Positions 32,122 to 41,176 of a stretch of DNA of 58,426 bases are shown here, in pieces. This DNA is from Chlamydiota bacterium (GTDB lineage Bacteria > Chlamydiota > Chlamydiia > Chlamydiales > Parachlamydiaceae), in the NCBI GenBank assembly GCA_013287915.1, contig JABDCX010000011.1, positions 1 through 58,426 on the forward strand, given 5' to 3'. The stretch's first letter is position 1. Each line of letters starts with the position of its first letter. The translations under genes and the position numbers were made by a program. The notes beneath the pieces were generated by a model that was given only the letters and a program-made list of their open reading frames with translations, was not told where the DNA came from and did not search any database.

Positions 32122-33015
32122 TCAAGATTTTGCTTTGTGGTCGACATACATGATCAAAGCAGCGGTGAGAGGAACGATCGTAGAGAAAAAAAGAGTGGTT
32201 GAGATAGCTACCTTGTTAGGCGAACTACCCGTTATCCTGCTCATGTGTAACGCAAAACCCGCAAAATCGTTACCACCCTTATCTTCCCTCTCCAGTTCTT
32301 TTGGAGTCATGAATGCAGCGCTCGCCGGATAGAGCGCATATCTTGTGCTATCATAGATTGCAAACACCATTAACGCTAATGCAAATGCAGTATTTCGCTT
32401 GAGCAAGAGAGCCCCAGTTGCCGTGGCGAGCACATCAACTCCAAGACAGGGAAGCGACCCTGCGAGATCAAACCATGCTCCCCTCCCTTCTTTTCCCATG
32501 AGACGCCCAATTGCGTTTGGCGGCGGCAACTTTTCTGGAGTCATACTAATCGACCCGCCTCTATTCCCCATAAGGATTCGACTTAAGAGCTCTACCTTAT
32601 CTTGCGGTTTTTCAGACCTCACCAACAACTGGAAATCTTCCCACGCGTGAATGCTATAACGGGTATCTGCTGGCATCTTAGTCGAGGTAAGACCCATCCC
32701 TAACTTTTCATGCCCTACAACCTCATGGAGATAAGTATTCAGACCTGAAATTGCGAAAATATGACCGAGCAAAAAACCCAAAGCCATCGCTGGATCATTT
32801 TCTCTCTTTTTTAAGCCCTGTTTGTTGATAAGAAGAGCACTTAAGCAGGCGCCGCTGCAAACTAAGCACAAGGTTGCCAGCTGAGTCATCCCCCCTTCGA
32901 GCTCCCTGATTTGGCGCGCATTCAATCCCAGAACGCGCCCTGATTTGTCGGCAGCACCGCGAAAAAATGACTTCTCTTCGCTCTTTCCATAATCTAAATT
33001 ACTTAGAAAAGACAT
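32122..33015 (-). CDS. Unknown membrane protein downstream of a SycD-like chaperone
   Basis: A 297-residue protein with about five hydrophobic segments: near residues 43-65, 76-95, 188-205, 209-235 and 272-292. The N-terminus is polar, without a signal peptide. LHEVVGHEKLG lies after the second segment; it recalls metal-binding HE..GH motifs but is not a canonical HExxH, so no protease is claimed. It begins 10 bases after the chaperone-like gene, an arrangement typical of T3SS chaperone and hydrophobic cargo (translocator) pairs. No homologous family is recognised. Confidence 0.65.
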   Translation of the reverse strand: MSFLSNLDYGKSEEKSFFRGAADKSGRVLGLNARQIRELEGGMTQLATLCLVCSGACLSALLINKQGLKKRENDPAMALGFLLGHIFAISGLNTYLHEVVGHEKLGMGLTSTKMPADTRYSIHAWEDFQLLVRSEKPQDKVELLSRILMGNRGGSISMTPEKLPPPNAIGRLMGKEGRGAWFDLAGSLPCLGVDVLATATGALLLKRNTAFALALMVFAIYDSTRYALYPASAAFMTPKELEREDKGGNDFAGFALHMSRITGSSPNKVAISTTLFFSTIVPLTAALIMYVDHKAKS

Positions 33016-33025
33016 ATTAACACCA

Positions 33026-33766
33026 TTACTTTAAGCGCTTTTTAAGTTCGGCGAGTTCTTTGCAAAAGACGTGATCCTTTGCATAAAGCTTAGGGTCAAC
33101 GGTTTTGAGGAATTCGTGGTAGACTTTCTTGGCGATTGGGGTTTTGCCCATGGCAATCAAGCACTTCATGAATTGGGGATACACCTTCGTGTAGCTCGGA
33201 TCTGTTGCGATCGCTTGGTGGTACGAAGCAAGAGCCTCTTCGTATTGTTTGAGGTGCTCTTCGGTCAAGCCCCTCAAAAACCACATTTCGGGGTTTGTCG
33301 CATCGGATGAGCAGAGCCAACTGAAATAAAGGAAAGCTTTTTCATATTCTGCCTCTTTAAAATGGCGCTTTGCAATGAGGAAGACTTGGTGCTTCGCTTG
33401 CTCATCTACAGGGTGTTTATTCGCCAGCTCAATCAGTTCGTGAAAACTCATGTTATCCTTCAATAGCTCACTTGTCGCAGCCAGTTCTTCTGTAATGGTC
33501 TCAAACAGTTTGGGGTTATCCTGTTTTAGAACTTGGTAAAAACGGATAAACGTCTCTAAAAGCATGGCAAGGGCTCCTTGCGTCTCGTCAAACGTCTGTT
33601 CGCAGCACTCTTTTTCGATCTCTTTTTTGCTCTTTTTTGGATGGTGCTTATCGTGGACCTCTTTCTTCTGCAACTCCATCCGATCGTGCACTTTCACATC
33701 GACGACCTCTTTGATCGCTTGACAAAACGTCTTTTCTTCTTCACTTAGTTTGATTTTATCTCCCAT
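33026..33766 (-). CDS. SycD/LcrH-type TPR chaperone (class II T3SS chaperone-like)
   Basis: A 246-residue protein. The N-terminal 100 residues are a charged helical extension with a Lys/His-rich stretch. From about residue 125 there are consecutive TPR units: FKEAEYEKAFLYFSWLCSSD, NPEMWFLRGLTEEHLKQYEEAL and YHQAIATDPSYTKVYPQFM (quoted in pieces: AEYEKAFLYFSWLCSSD, MWFLRGLTEEHLKQYEEAL, SYTKVYPQFMKCL). This is the LcrH/SycD pattern. Such chaperones keep hydrophobic translocators soluble before secretion. GGAGG lies 4 bases before the ATG. It is upstream of a multi-pass membrane protein that is a plausible client. Confidence 0.8.
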   Translation of the reverse strand: MGDKIKLSEEEKTFCQAIKEVVDVKVHDRMELQKKEVHDKHHPKKSKKEIEKECCEQTFDETQGALAMLLETFIRFYQVLKQDNPKLFETITEELAATSELLKDNMSFHELIELANKHPVDEQAKHQVFLIAKRHFKEAEYEKAFLYFSWLCSSDATNPEMWFLRGLTEEHLKQYEEALASYHQAIATDPSYTKVYPQFMKCLIAMGKTPIAKKVYHEFLKTVDPKLYAKDHVFCKELAELKKRLK

Positions 33767-33959
33767 AAAACCTCCATCTACAATATTAATTATATATGTA
33801 ATAGTATATGTTTGTAATAATATGAATGTATTTTGTTGTATCTAACTGATATTCAGATAGTTAAATTATGAGAGAGAGACTAAAAGCCGTTTTTCCTCTT
33901 TATAGTCTCTGTGGTAGATTTAAATCAATGTATTGAAAATCAACGACTTAATCTGATTA

Positions 33960-34610
33960 TTACGATGGTTTCAGAAGCTTGTCGACGACTGTGCTCTCTT
34001 GGGAAGCTCTAGCCGCTTCTTGGTCAGCAATCTCTTTTGCTTCTTTATACGATTCTGAACGCAAGATATTGGGAGTGTACGATTTTGGATTGATCGTCTC
34101 GTAGTAAAGACGCCCATCCAAAAGAAAAATAGCCGAGACGTTTTCTAGAGTAGGATACACGAAAAGCTTGGTCTTGTTCCTGTGACGAATTTTTGCGGTA
34201 AAATCTTCGAAATCAAAGGGGTGTTCCTTGTAATAATCCGCGATAGCCTGATCTTCGGGTTTTGCAAAACGACCCAGGCGCTCGATTTTAGCAAGAAAAT
34301 CGGCGACGACGTTGATCAAGAGCGTTCGCGCTTTGGCAATGTCCCATTCCCCCGAGTAATCAAATAAAAGGTACAGTGGTTCGCTACTAAATAGGTCGAA
34401 GTCTTCACTTGTTTCGGGAACGTAAGTAAGATCGTATTTTTTCGCTTCCTCTTCGCCAAATTGGCGGAGGAATGGCTCCATTTGAGGCATTGGGATTGAA
34501 ACCATCTCAATTTGAGGAAAGTTAAAAAACTCATCTCCAAACAGGGAGGCAGCGCCAAATACGGCCAAAACGACAAAAAATCGATAGAGATGCCCCGCAC
34601 TCTGTAGCAT
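33960..34610 (-). CDS. Predicted secreted protein, paralogue of the lipoprotein at 22717-23430
   Basis: A 216-residue protein starting at ATG 34610, with GAGG eight bases upstream; an in-frame reading from 34727 includes a 39-residue stretch without signal character. The N-terminus is a signal peptide (VVLAVFGAASLFG, cleavage near residue 22). The segments KARTLLINVVADFLAKIE, LLDGRLYYET and RSESYKEAKEI align with the lipoprotein at 22717-23430. No known domain. Divergent from the toxin-antitoxin pair. Confidence 0.72.
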   Translation of the reverse strand: MLQSAGHLYRFFVVLAVFGAASLFGDEFFNFPQIEMVSIPMPQMEPFLRQFGEEEAKKYDLTYVPETSEDFDLFSSEPLYLLFDYSGEWDIAKARTLLINVVADFLAKIERLGRFAKPEDQAIADYYKEHPFDFEDFTAKIRHRNKTKLFVYPTLENVSAIFLLDGRLYYETINPKSYTPNILRSESYKEAKEIADQEAARASQESTVVDKLLKPS

Positions 34611-34706
34611 AGAATAAACCTCGTCTTTCCGAACTATAGCGACTCCTCCCAATTCTTTGCAAAGCGGAAGTAAAAATTTGGTTTTTCTCTGAATAATACG
34701 CAAATG

Positions 34707-34747
34707 CGCAAAAGAGGATTGACGCAAAAGAGGGATTGTGTTATCAT
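34707..34747 (+). promoter_or_regulatory. Toxin-antitoxin promoter with overlapping direct repeats
   Basis: TTGACG (34719-34724), 17-base spacer, TATCAT (34742-34747). Two exact copies of CGCAAAAGAGG at 34707-34717 and 34723-34733 flank and overlap the -35 box, 16 bases apart. This suits autorepression by the antitoxin, as usual in RelBE/ParDE operons. Confidence 0.7.
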
Positions 34748-34767
34748 GAAAAGTAGGAGGAGGTTAT

Positions 34768-35019
34768 ATGGATAAGCAACAACATAAAAAACTAAGCGTC
34801 GAATTTCCTGCTGAAGAATACGTTTACTTAAAAATGGCCTGTGCAAAAAAAGGAGTCTCTCTCAAAGATTTCGTCAATCAGGCAGTCATTCGTAGCATTC
34901 ATGAATATGAAGACGAATTAGATTTGAAAGCCATCGAGCAAATTACAGAAGAAGACATAAAAAATGCCCAGCCTTGGGAGGATGTCAAAAGAGAGCTTGG
35001 ATGGAATAAATTGTCATGA
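34768..35019 (+). CDS. Antitoxin of a RelBE/ParDE-type module
   Basis: An 83-residue protein with a ribbon-helix-helix-like start (KKLSVEFPAEEYVYLKMACAKKGVSLKDFVNQAV, quoted as KLSVEFPAEEYVYLK and GVSLKDFVNQAV). An acidic C-terminal tail would wrap the toxin. AGGAGG lies 6-8 bases upstream. The stop overlaps the toxin ATG (ATGA). It binds its own promoter in related systems; the direct repeats at 34707-34733 are the likely sites. Confidence 0.85.
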   Translation: MDKQQHKKLSVEFPAEEYVYLKMACAKKGVSLKDFVNQAVIRSIHEYEDELDLKAIEQITEEDIKNAQPWEDVKRELGWNKLS

Positions 35020-35273
35020 AATACCGAGTCGAAGTGCTCCAACCGGCTAAAAAATCTTTAAAAAACATCGAATCACACTATGTGAAGAAAATCATCGAAA
35101 GGATTGATTTGCTCCAAGTAAATCCTCGCCATCCGGGATGTCTTAAGCTATCCGGGAAAGAAAATACGTATAGAACACGTGTAGGGAAATATCGCATTCT
35201 TTATGAGATTTACGACGCAAAAGTGCTTGTTTTAGTCGTCAATGTCGACCATCGAAAAGATGTTTATCGATAA
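35016..35273 (+). CDS. RelE/ParE-superfamily toxin
   Basis: An 85-residue protein of the compact RelE/ParE fold. YRVEVLQPAKKSLKNI at the start, CLKLSGKENTYRTRVGKYRILYEI in the middle (quoted as LSGKENTYRTRVGKYRILYE) and VNVDHRKDVYR at the end are standard for the family. Members cut mRNA at the ribosome or inhibit gyrase. The RTRVGKYRILY and HRKDVYR segments favour RelE-type mRNA interferase. Translated from an ATGA overlap with its antitoxin. Confidence 0.9.
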   Translation: MKYRVEVLQPAKKSLKNIESHYVKKIIERIDLLQVNPRHPGCLKLSGKENTYRTRVGKYRILYEIYDAKVLVLVVNVDHRKDVYR

Positions 35274-35300
35274 ACCCTGTAACGATAGGAAATTCAAGCT

Positions 35301-36335
35301 TTGCTAGATAAACTCTCTCACGCCAACAACTACCAAAAGACTCTCTTTAACGATCCTGCGATCAAAGAAACTGTAAAAATTTACGTCAAAGCCTTCTCAC
35401 AAGTAGCTCTAGCATCGATTGCCTTAGTCGCACTTGCCATTTTTGCTTTTGTTGCTCGTGATAAGCTCACACAGTACAGAGCCTTTAGGGAAACTCAAAA
35501 GGATAGAAAATTTGTCTCAATAAAAGAGTACGACACGATTCAAAACGACCGCCCTACAAAAGTCCCCCTAAATTACATTCAACGCTTGATCCGTTCTATT
35601 GGCCTTTATTCGCAGACTCACTTGAATGTGGCAGGTGAACTGGCGCATCGGATCTATTTTAAACCCCTCCCAACTCCTGATTTCACTGGAGAAGAAGTTC
35701 AGACCATTCACGGTCTTGTGAAAAAACGAGATGTTCTCAGATGGTATGAAACCAACTCTTTTAATTTCGCCCCTTCTCTTCACAGTCCTAAAATGGGCGA
35801 TTATTATCCCCGCGGGTGCGAACTTGGAAGCGAAAAACTCCCCTCCGGTGACACCATAAAATATCGGGGATTTTCGGGAGAATTTCCTCAAACACATACC
35901 TTTGCAATAGAAATCCACACCCCTCCAAAAACGTTTCAAGACTGTGTGATGCTCGGGGTATCGGGAAAGCTGATTAAAAACCAGTCAATGATTAGGGTCA
36001 TTCACAGTGAAGATAATCAATGCACTGTCCTTGTTGTAAAAGGGGAAAGACTCTCTACTAGCCCTCTTACCAGCAAGGATGGGGAACTTGCGCGCCTATC
36101 TTTCCTATTTTTGTCTAAAATTCTTGTAGATTCTCAATCAATCCATTGTTTTAATTTACAAACTGAGCAACCAGAAGTAGCGGCCTTAGCCAAGTCGTAT
36201 GGGTTTAAAGAGGTTGGAAATTATCTTCGGCTGGGTAAAAACGACGCGTACCCCTTTGCACAGCAATGCGGCCTCACAAAAAAGGTAGTGCTTGACTTTC
36301 TCATAAAGCACCCACCGCCAGCTCACCGTTCTTAA
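35301..36335 (+). CDS. Unknown membrane-anchored protein with TTG start
   Basis: A 344-residue protein starting at TTG 35301 (AGGA ten bases upstream); an in-frame stop lies just before, so no earlier ATG exists. One transmembrane segment at about residues 32-52 (QVALASIALVALAIFAFVA), the rest soluble. The C-terminal part (LQTEQPEVAALAKSYGFKEVG) has an acetyltransferase-like flavour, but there is no clear acetyl-CoA motif. No function assigned. It follows the toxin gene by 28 bases and precedes the suf promoter. Confidence 0.6.
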   Translation: MLDKLSHANNYQKTLFNDPAIKETVKIYVKAFSQVALASIALVALAIFAFVARDKLTQYRAFRETQKDRKFVSIKEYDTIQNDRPTKVPLNYIQRLIRSIGLYSQTHLNVAGELAHRIYFKPLPTPDFTGEEVQTIHGLVKKRDVLRWYETNSFNFAPSLHSPKMGDYYPRGCELGSEKLPSGDTIKYRGFSGEFPQTHTFAIEIHTPPKTFQDCVMLGVSGKLIKNQSMIRVIHSEDNQCTVLVVKGERLSTSPLTSKDGELARLSFLFLSKILVDSQSIHCFNLQTEQPEVAALAKSYGFKEVGNYLRLGKNDAYPFAQQCGLTKKVVLDFLIKHPPPAHRS

Positions 36336-36386
36336 AATTGCCGATTTGCCGGTATTTCGAAATTCATAGTCGTTAAGGGGGCGCTC

Positions 36387-36395
36387 TGGTATAAT
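36387..36395 (+). promoter_or_regulatory. Extended -10 promoter for the suf operon
   Basis: TGG-TATAAT at 36387-36395 is a perfect -10 with the TGn extension; no good -35 is present, which the extended -10 can compensate. The expected start is about 35 bases before the sufB ATG. No recognisable IscR/SufR operator was found. Confidence 0.6.
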
Positions 36396-36435
36396 AAGTG
36401 CTCCTATAAAATTGATTTCAAAACAATAGAGCAGC

Positions 36436-37878
36436 ATGGCAACAGAATCAGCAATCCCAAAGCCGCGGGAAGAGTACAAATACGGCTTCGTCACAGAAGT
36501 GGAAATGGATAGCATCCCGAAGGGGTTGAACGAATCGGTAGTCCGCACCATTTCGGCTAAAAAGGAGGAGCCTCAATTCCTTCTCGATTTCCGTTTGAAA
36601 GCGTACAAACGGTGGCTAGAGATGAAAGAGCCCCACTGGGCCAACATCACCTACCCGGTGATCGACTACCAAAACATGTGCTACTACACAGCACCCAAGA
36701 ACAAACCAAAATTAAATTCTCTCGAAGAAGTCGATCCCGCCATCCTAAAGACATTTGAACGCCTAGGAATCCCTCTCGATGAGCAAAAGCGTTTGACAAA
36801 TGTTGCTGTTGACATGGTCTTCGACTCCGTCTCGATCGGAACTACCTTTAAGAAGAAGCTCGACGACGCAGGCGTCGTCCTCTGTTCGATTTCCGAGGCG
36901 ATCAAAACCCATCCAGAGCTCGTTGAAAAATATCTCGGCAGCGTCGTTCCGATCGGAGATAACTTCTACGCCACTCTCAATTCAGCTGTTTTCTCCGACG
37001 GCTCATTCGTCTACGTTCCAAAAGGGGTGATCAGCCCGATGGAACTCTCCACCTACTTCCGGATCAACGATAAAGAAACGGGGCAGTTTGAACGGACGCT
37101 GATCATCGCCGAAGAAGACTCGTTTGTCAGTTACCTCGAGGGGTGCACAGCACCGGCTTTCACAACGAATCAACTCCATGCCGCAGTCGTCGAACTGATC
37201 GCCCTCGACAATGCTCAAATCAAGTACGCCACTGTCCAAAACTGGTACTCGGGAAACCCTGAGACAGGTGAAGGGGGTGTTTTCAACTTTGTGACCAAAC
37301 GAGGACGCTGTGCAGGGGTGAACTCAAAAATTTCGTGGACGCAGGTCGAGGTAGGCGCTGCCATTACCTGGAAATACCCAAGCTGCATTCTCCAAGGGGA
37401 TAACTCCGTTGGGGAGTTCTACTCAGTCGCCCTCACAAACGGGCAAATGCAGGCCGACACAGGCACCAAAATGATCCACATTGGGAAAAATACGAAATCG
37501 ACCGTCGTCTCAAAAGGGATTGCAGCAGACACCTCTCACAATAGCTACCGCGGATTGATTAAAATCGGGCCCAAAGCAACTGGCGCGAGAAACTACACGC
37601 AATGCGATTCGATGTTAGTTGGCGCACGCTGCTCTGCAAATACGTTTCCCTATATCGAAGTGGGCAATGCCACGAGCCAAGTGGAACACGAAGCTTCTAC
37701 TTCCAAGCTAAACGAAGACCAACTGTTCTATTTCATGACGCGAGGGATCTCGCAAGAAAACGCCGTTAACATGATCGTCAACGGCTTTTGTAAAGAGGTC
37801 ATCCGAGAGCTGCCGTTAGAATTCGCTGTAGAAACCCAAAAATTATTATCGATCAAGTTAGAAAATTCCGTAGGTTAA
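36436..37878 (+). CDS. sufB: Fe-S cluster scaffold subunit SufB
   Basis: A 480-residue beta-helix protein of full length. [18 protein letters not shown] near residue 45, [13 protein letters not shown], the [16 protein letters not shown] segment (a conserved Cys precedes the functional region) and [22 protein letters not shown] (quoted as [18 protein letters not shown]) are typical. With SufC and SufD it forms the SufBC2D complex on which iron-sulphur clusters are built from sulphur supplied by SufS. First gene of sufBCDS; only 6 bases before sufC. The ribosome site is weak. Confidence 0.97.
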   Translation: MATESAIPKPREEYKYGFVTEVEMDSIPKGLNESVVRTISAKKEEPQFLLDFRLKAYKRWLEMKEPHWANITYPVIDYQNMCYYTAPKNKPKLNSLEEVDPAILKTFERLGIPLDEQKRLTNVAVDMVFDSVSIGTTFKKKLDDAGVVLCSISEAIKTHPELVEKYLGSVVPIGDNFYATLNSAVFSDGSFVYVPKGVISPMELSTYFRINDKETGQFERTLIIAEEDSFVSYLEGCTAPAFTTNQLHAAVVELIALDNAQIKYATVQNWYSGNPETGEGGVFNFVTKRGRCAGVNSKISWTQVEVGAAITWKYPSCILQGDNSVGEFYSVALTNGQMQADTGTKMIHIGKNTKSTVVSKGIAADTSHNSYRGLIKIGPKATGARNYTQCDSMLVGARCSANTFPYIEVGNATSQVEHEASTSKLNEDQLFYFMTRGISQENAVNMIVNGFCKEVIRELPLEFAVETQKLLSIKLENSVG

Positions 37879-37884
37879 CCCATT

Positions 37885-38649
37885 ATGTTAGACATCAAAG
37901 ATCTCTACTGTTCCATCGAAGGCAAAGCCATTCTCAAGGGACTCAAACTAAAAGTAAAAGCCGGGGAAATCCACGCGATCATGGGCCCTAATGGCGCTGG
38001 AAAGTCGACCCTTGCAAAGGTACTTGCCGGACACCCCGCCTACACCATCACACGCGGCGAAGTGACTTTCAAAGGGCAAAATCTGCTAGAGTTAGAGCCA
38101 GAAGAGCGCGCCCATGCAGGCCTTTTCATGAGTTTCCAATACCCGGTCGAAATCCCCGGAGTCAGCAATTTCCTTTTCCTCCACACCGCCTACAATGTCA
38201 ATCGGAAAGCCAGAGGGGAGAAGGAACTCACCGCTGAAGAATTTGCCAAATACCTCAACGAAAAAATGGCCCTCGTCGATATCAAAACCGAATTCAAAGA
38301 CCGCAACCTCAACGAAGGCTTCTCCGGTGGAGAAAAGAAACGCAATGAGATCTTACAACTTGCCGTACTGCAGCCCTCTTTAGCGATTCTCGACGAAACC
38401 GATTCTGGGCTAGACATCGATGCGATGCGCGTCGTGGCTTCTGGCGTTAACCACATCATGAATAAAGAGATGGGCTTGATCTTGATTACCCACTACCAAC
38501 GCCTTCTCGACTACATTAAACCCGATTTTGTCCACGTGATGATCGATGGAAAAATCGTTCAATCGGGTGGGCCAGAAATGGCTCTCCAACTCGAAGAGAA
38601 GGGGTACGATTGGCTAGAGAAAAGTCCTGATGCAGAGGTTGTGAAATGA
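37885..38649 (+). CDS. sufC: Fe-S assembly ATPase SufC
   Basis: A 254-residue ABC-type ATPase without membrane partner. Walker A is GPNGAGKST, the SufC-specific signature is FSGGEKKRNE, Walker B is LAILDETDSGLDIDA and the H-loop is ITHYQR. ATP hydrolysis reshapes the SufB-SufD core during cluster assembly. It overlaps sufD as ATGA. Confidence 0.97.
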   Translation: MLDIKDLYCSIEGKAILKGLKLKVKAGEIHAIMGPNGAGKSTLAKVLAGHPAYTITRGEVTFKGQNLLELEPEERAHAGLFMSFQYPVEIPGVSNFLFLHTAYNVNRKARGEKELTAEEFAKYLNEKMALVDIKTEFKDRNLNEGFSGGEKKRNEILQLAVLQPSLAILDETDSGLDIDAMRVVASGVNHIMNKEMGLILITHYQRLLDYIKPDFVHVMIDGKIVQSGGPEMALQLEEKGYDWLEKSPDAEVVK

Positions 38650-39944
38650 CCACAACGGAGCAAAATTCCGAAATCGAGACATTTCAAAAGTGTCTGTGGA
38701 ATCTCTATGGCCAACTGCCTAAGGAAGACCCTTTAGCCAAGGCCCGCGCCAAAGCGTGGGACTTTTTCCTGACCGAAGGGGCTCCCGACCGAAACAATGA
38801 GGTGTATCGCTACATCCGTTTACGCAATTTTTATGCACACGGCTTTGTTCTCCCTTCGCCTATACAAGATCCAAAAGAACTTCCAATTGTTCCCGAATGC
38901 GCTGAATCTGTTTTGGTCTATCTCAACGGCGTTTTCTCTCCGACCCTCTCTCGAACGAAACACCTTCCTCAGAAAATCGTCATTGCTCCGATCAGCGAGG
39001 CAATCAATACCTATGGATCCTTCCTTAACAACCAATGGACGAAAGCATTAAAAGATGAAGCCGATCCTTTTGCACGGCTCAATCTCGCCCTGCAGCAAGA
39101 GGGCGCATTTCTCTATGTTCCTCCTAAAACCGTTGTCGAGCACCCCATTCAAATCCTCCAACTGATCGATGCAAAATCATCCCCTTACCTAATGAATCCT
39201 CGCCTACAGATCTTTGTGGGGGCGCAATCGGAGATCTCTCTCCTCCAAACGTGGCATGTCATGAGCGGCACTACTTTTGGCATCAATAGTGCAACCGATC
39301 TTGCGATTGAAGAAAACGCCCACGTCAAATTCGACCAAATCGCTTACGACCTACCCGATACGCTGTGGCAATTTGATGCGCTGAGAGCAACGCTTAAACG
39401 AGACAGTACCCTCAAAACCGTTTGCCTCACCAATGGAGCGGCGACGATCCGCCAAGATTACAGAGTCTCTTTGGCAGGTGAAGGCGCAGAAGCCTCTCTC
39501 AATGGTTTGCTTGCTCTGAACGCAAAGAGAGAAGCACACATCCACATTTTGATGGACCATCAAGCACCTAACTGCCGCTCGATGCAGCTCTTTAAATCTG
39601 CTCTCGATGGTGCCAGCCGCTCGAGCTTTGAAGGGAAGATCTACGTCCATCAAGCCGCGCAAAAGACTGAGGCGTTTCAATTGAACAACAACCTCCTCCT
39701 CAGCGATCAGGCACATGCGGACAGCAAACCAAACCTCGAAATCTTCGCCGACGATGTCAAAGCCTCGCACGGCGCTACGATTGGACAGCTCGACAAAGAG
39801 CAAATTTTTTACATGAAGACCCGTGGATACAACGAGAAGCAAGCGACATCTCTCTTGGTGAAAGGGTTTTGCAAAGAGGTGATCGACATGGCCGCGACAG
39901 AGACGATCCGCCATCGCATCGAAAAGAAAATCGAGGGGCTCTAA
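38646..39944 (+). CDS. sufD: Fe-S assembly protein SufD
   Basis: A 432-residue SufB paralogue. The beta-helix core is followed by the conserved C-terminal DVKASHGATIGQLDKEQIFYM (quoted as DVKASHGATIGQLDKEQIF) containing the His that takes part in cluster formation, and TRGYNEKQA. It pairs with SufB in SufBC2D. The ATG overlaps the sufC stop. Confidence 0.95.
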   Translation: MTTTEQNSEIETFQKCLWNLYGQLPKEDPLAKARAKAWDFFLTEGAPDRNNEVYRYIRLRNFYAHGFVLPSPIQDPKELPIVPECAESVLVYLNGVFSPTLSRTKHLPQKIVIAPISEAINTYGSFLNNQWTKALKDEADPFARLNLALQQEGAFLYVPPKTVVEHPIQILQLIDAKSSPYLMNPRLQIFVGAQSEISLLQTWHVMSGTTFGINSATDLAIEENAHVKFDQIAYDLPDTLWQFDALRATLKRDSTLKTVCLTNGAATIRQDYRVSLAGEGAEASLNGLLALNAKREAHIHILMDHQAPNCRSMQLFKSALDGASRSSFEGKIYVHQAAQKTEAFQLNNNLLLSDQAHADSKPNLEIFADDVKASHGATIGQLDKEQIFYMKTRGYNEKQATSLLVKGFCKEVIDMAATETIRHRIEKKIEGL

Positions 39945-41174
39945 ATGGCACCCACAACCGCTCTTTCTTCCTTCCGAAACGATTTTCCCATGCTAACCCG
40001 CACGATGCATGGAAAGCCTCTCATCTACCTAGATTCAGCCGCCACGGCGCAAAAACCGCAAGTGGTGATCGACGCAATTCAAACATTTTATCAAAAGCAA
40101 TACGGTACCGTTCATCGAGCGATCTACGAACTGGCCATTTTTGCTACCCAGCGCTACCAAGAGATCCGAAAAGAGATTGCTGAGTTCGTCAATGCCAAAT
40201 ATCCCGAAGAGATCATCTACACCCGCGGCACGACCGAATCGATCAATATGATCGCCTACTCCTTTGGCAAGGCGTTCATTTCTCCCGGCGATGAGATTTT
40301 GATCACTGAAATGGAACACCACTCCAATATCGTCCCGTGGCAAATTGCCTGTGAAGACAGAGGAGCTATCTTAAAAGTGGTTCCGATGAATGGAAGGGGA
40401 GAGCTTGAGACCGAGGAATTGAAAAAGTTGCTCACTAAACGCACAAAAATTGTGGCTCTTGCCCATGTGGCCAACTCTTTGGGAACGATCAATCCGATCA
40501 AAGAGATCGCAGCTCTCGTCCATGGGAACAGCGATGCAAAAGTGCTTGTAGACGGGGCACAAGGCGCTCCTCATCTTCCTCTCGATATGCAAGACCTCGA
40601 TATCGATTTCTACGTCTTTTCGGGACATAAGCTTTATGGCCCCACGGGGATTGGCATTCTGTATGGAAAAAAAGAGCTTCTGGAAGCGATGCCGCCGTAT
40701 CAAGGTGGCGGAGACATGATCCACACCGTTACCTTTGAAAAAACGACCTATGCCGCTCTTCCCATGAAATTTGAAGCAGGAACGCCAATGACCGCGGAAG
40801 TGATGGGGCTTGGAGCAGCTGTCGAATACGTCAAAAAGGTCGGAGTAGCAAATATCGCACGCTGGGAAAAAGAGCTCCTCCTCTATGCCACACCTAAGAT
40901 GGAGCAGATCCCCGGACTCAAGATCATTGGAACTGCCAAAGAGAAGGGAGGGATCATCAGCTTTGTGATCGACGGGATCCACTCTCTCGATATTGGCACG
41001 ATGTTAGATCTTAAAGGAATTGCCGTTCGAACAGGGCATCATTGCGCTCAACCCACCATGCACCACTTTGGCGTTACAGCGACAACACGTGCCTCTTTTG
41101 GCCTCTACACCACCAAACAAGAGATTGACGCGTTCGTTGAGGCGCTCCACGAGATCATCAAGTTATTCCACTGA
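39945..41174 (+). CDS. sufS: Cysteine desulfurase SufS
   Basis: A 409-residue PLP enzyme of class II (SufS/CsdA). YLDSAATAQKP at the N-terminus, HHSNIVPWQ, the PLP-lysine in FSGHKLYGPTGIG and the active Cys in RTGHHCAQP are all present. It takes sulphur from cysteine and passes it to SufB. The ATG follows the sufD stop directly. No sufE or sufU is encoded in the window, so the sulphur shuttle must be elsewhere. Confidence 0.96.
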   Translation: MAPTTALSSFRNDFPMLTRTMHGKPLIYLDSAATAQKPQVVIDAIQTFYQKQYGTVHRAIYELAIFATQRYQEIRKEIAEFVNAKYPEEIIYTRGTTESINMIAYSFGKAFISPGDEILITEMEHHSNIVPWQIACEDRGAILKVVPMNGRGELETEELKKLLTKRTKIVALAHVANSLGTINPIKEIAALVHGNSDAKVLVDGAQGAPHLPLDMQDLDIDFYVFSGHKLYGPTGIGILYGKKELLEAMPPYQGGGDMIHTVTFEKTTYAALPMKFEAGTPMTAEVMGLGAAVEYVKKVGVANIARWEKELLLYATPKMEQIPGLKIIGTAKEKGGIISFVIDGIHSLDIGTMLDLKGIAVRTGHHCAQPTMHHFGVTATTRASFGLYTTKQEIDAFVEALHEIIKLFH

Positions 41175-41176
41175 TT

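Noticed and set aside
32122-33015. Membrane metalloprotease because of LHEVVGHE
   Set aside because: The spacing is HExxxH, not HExxH, and no third ligand motif is evident.
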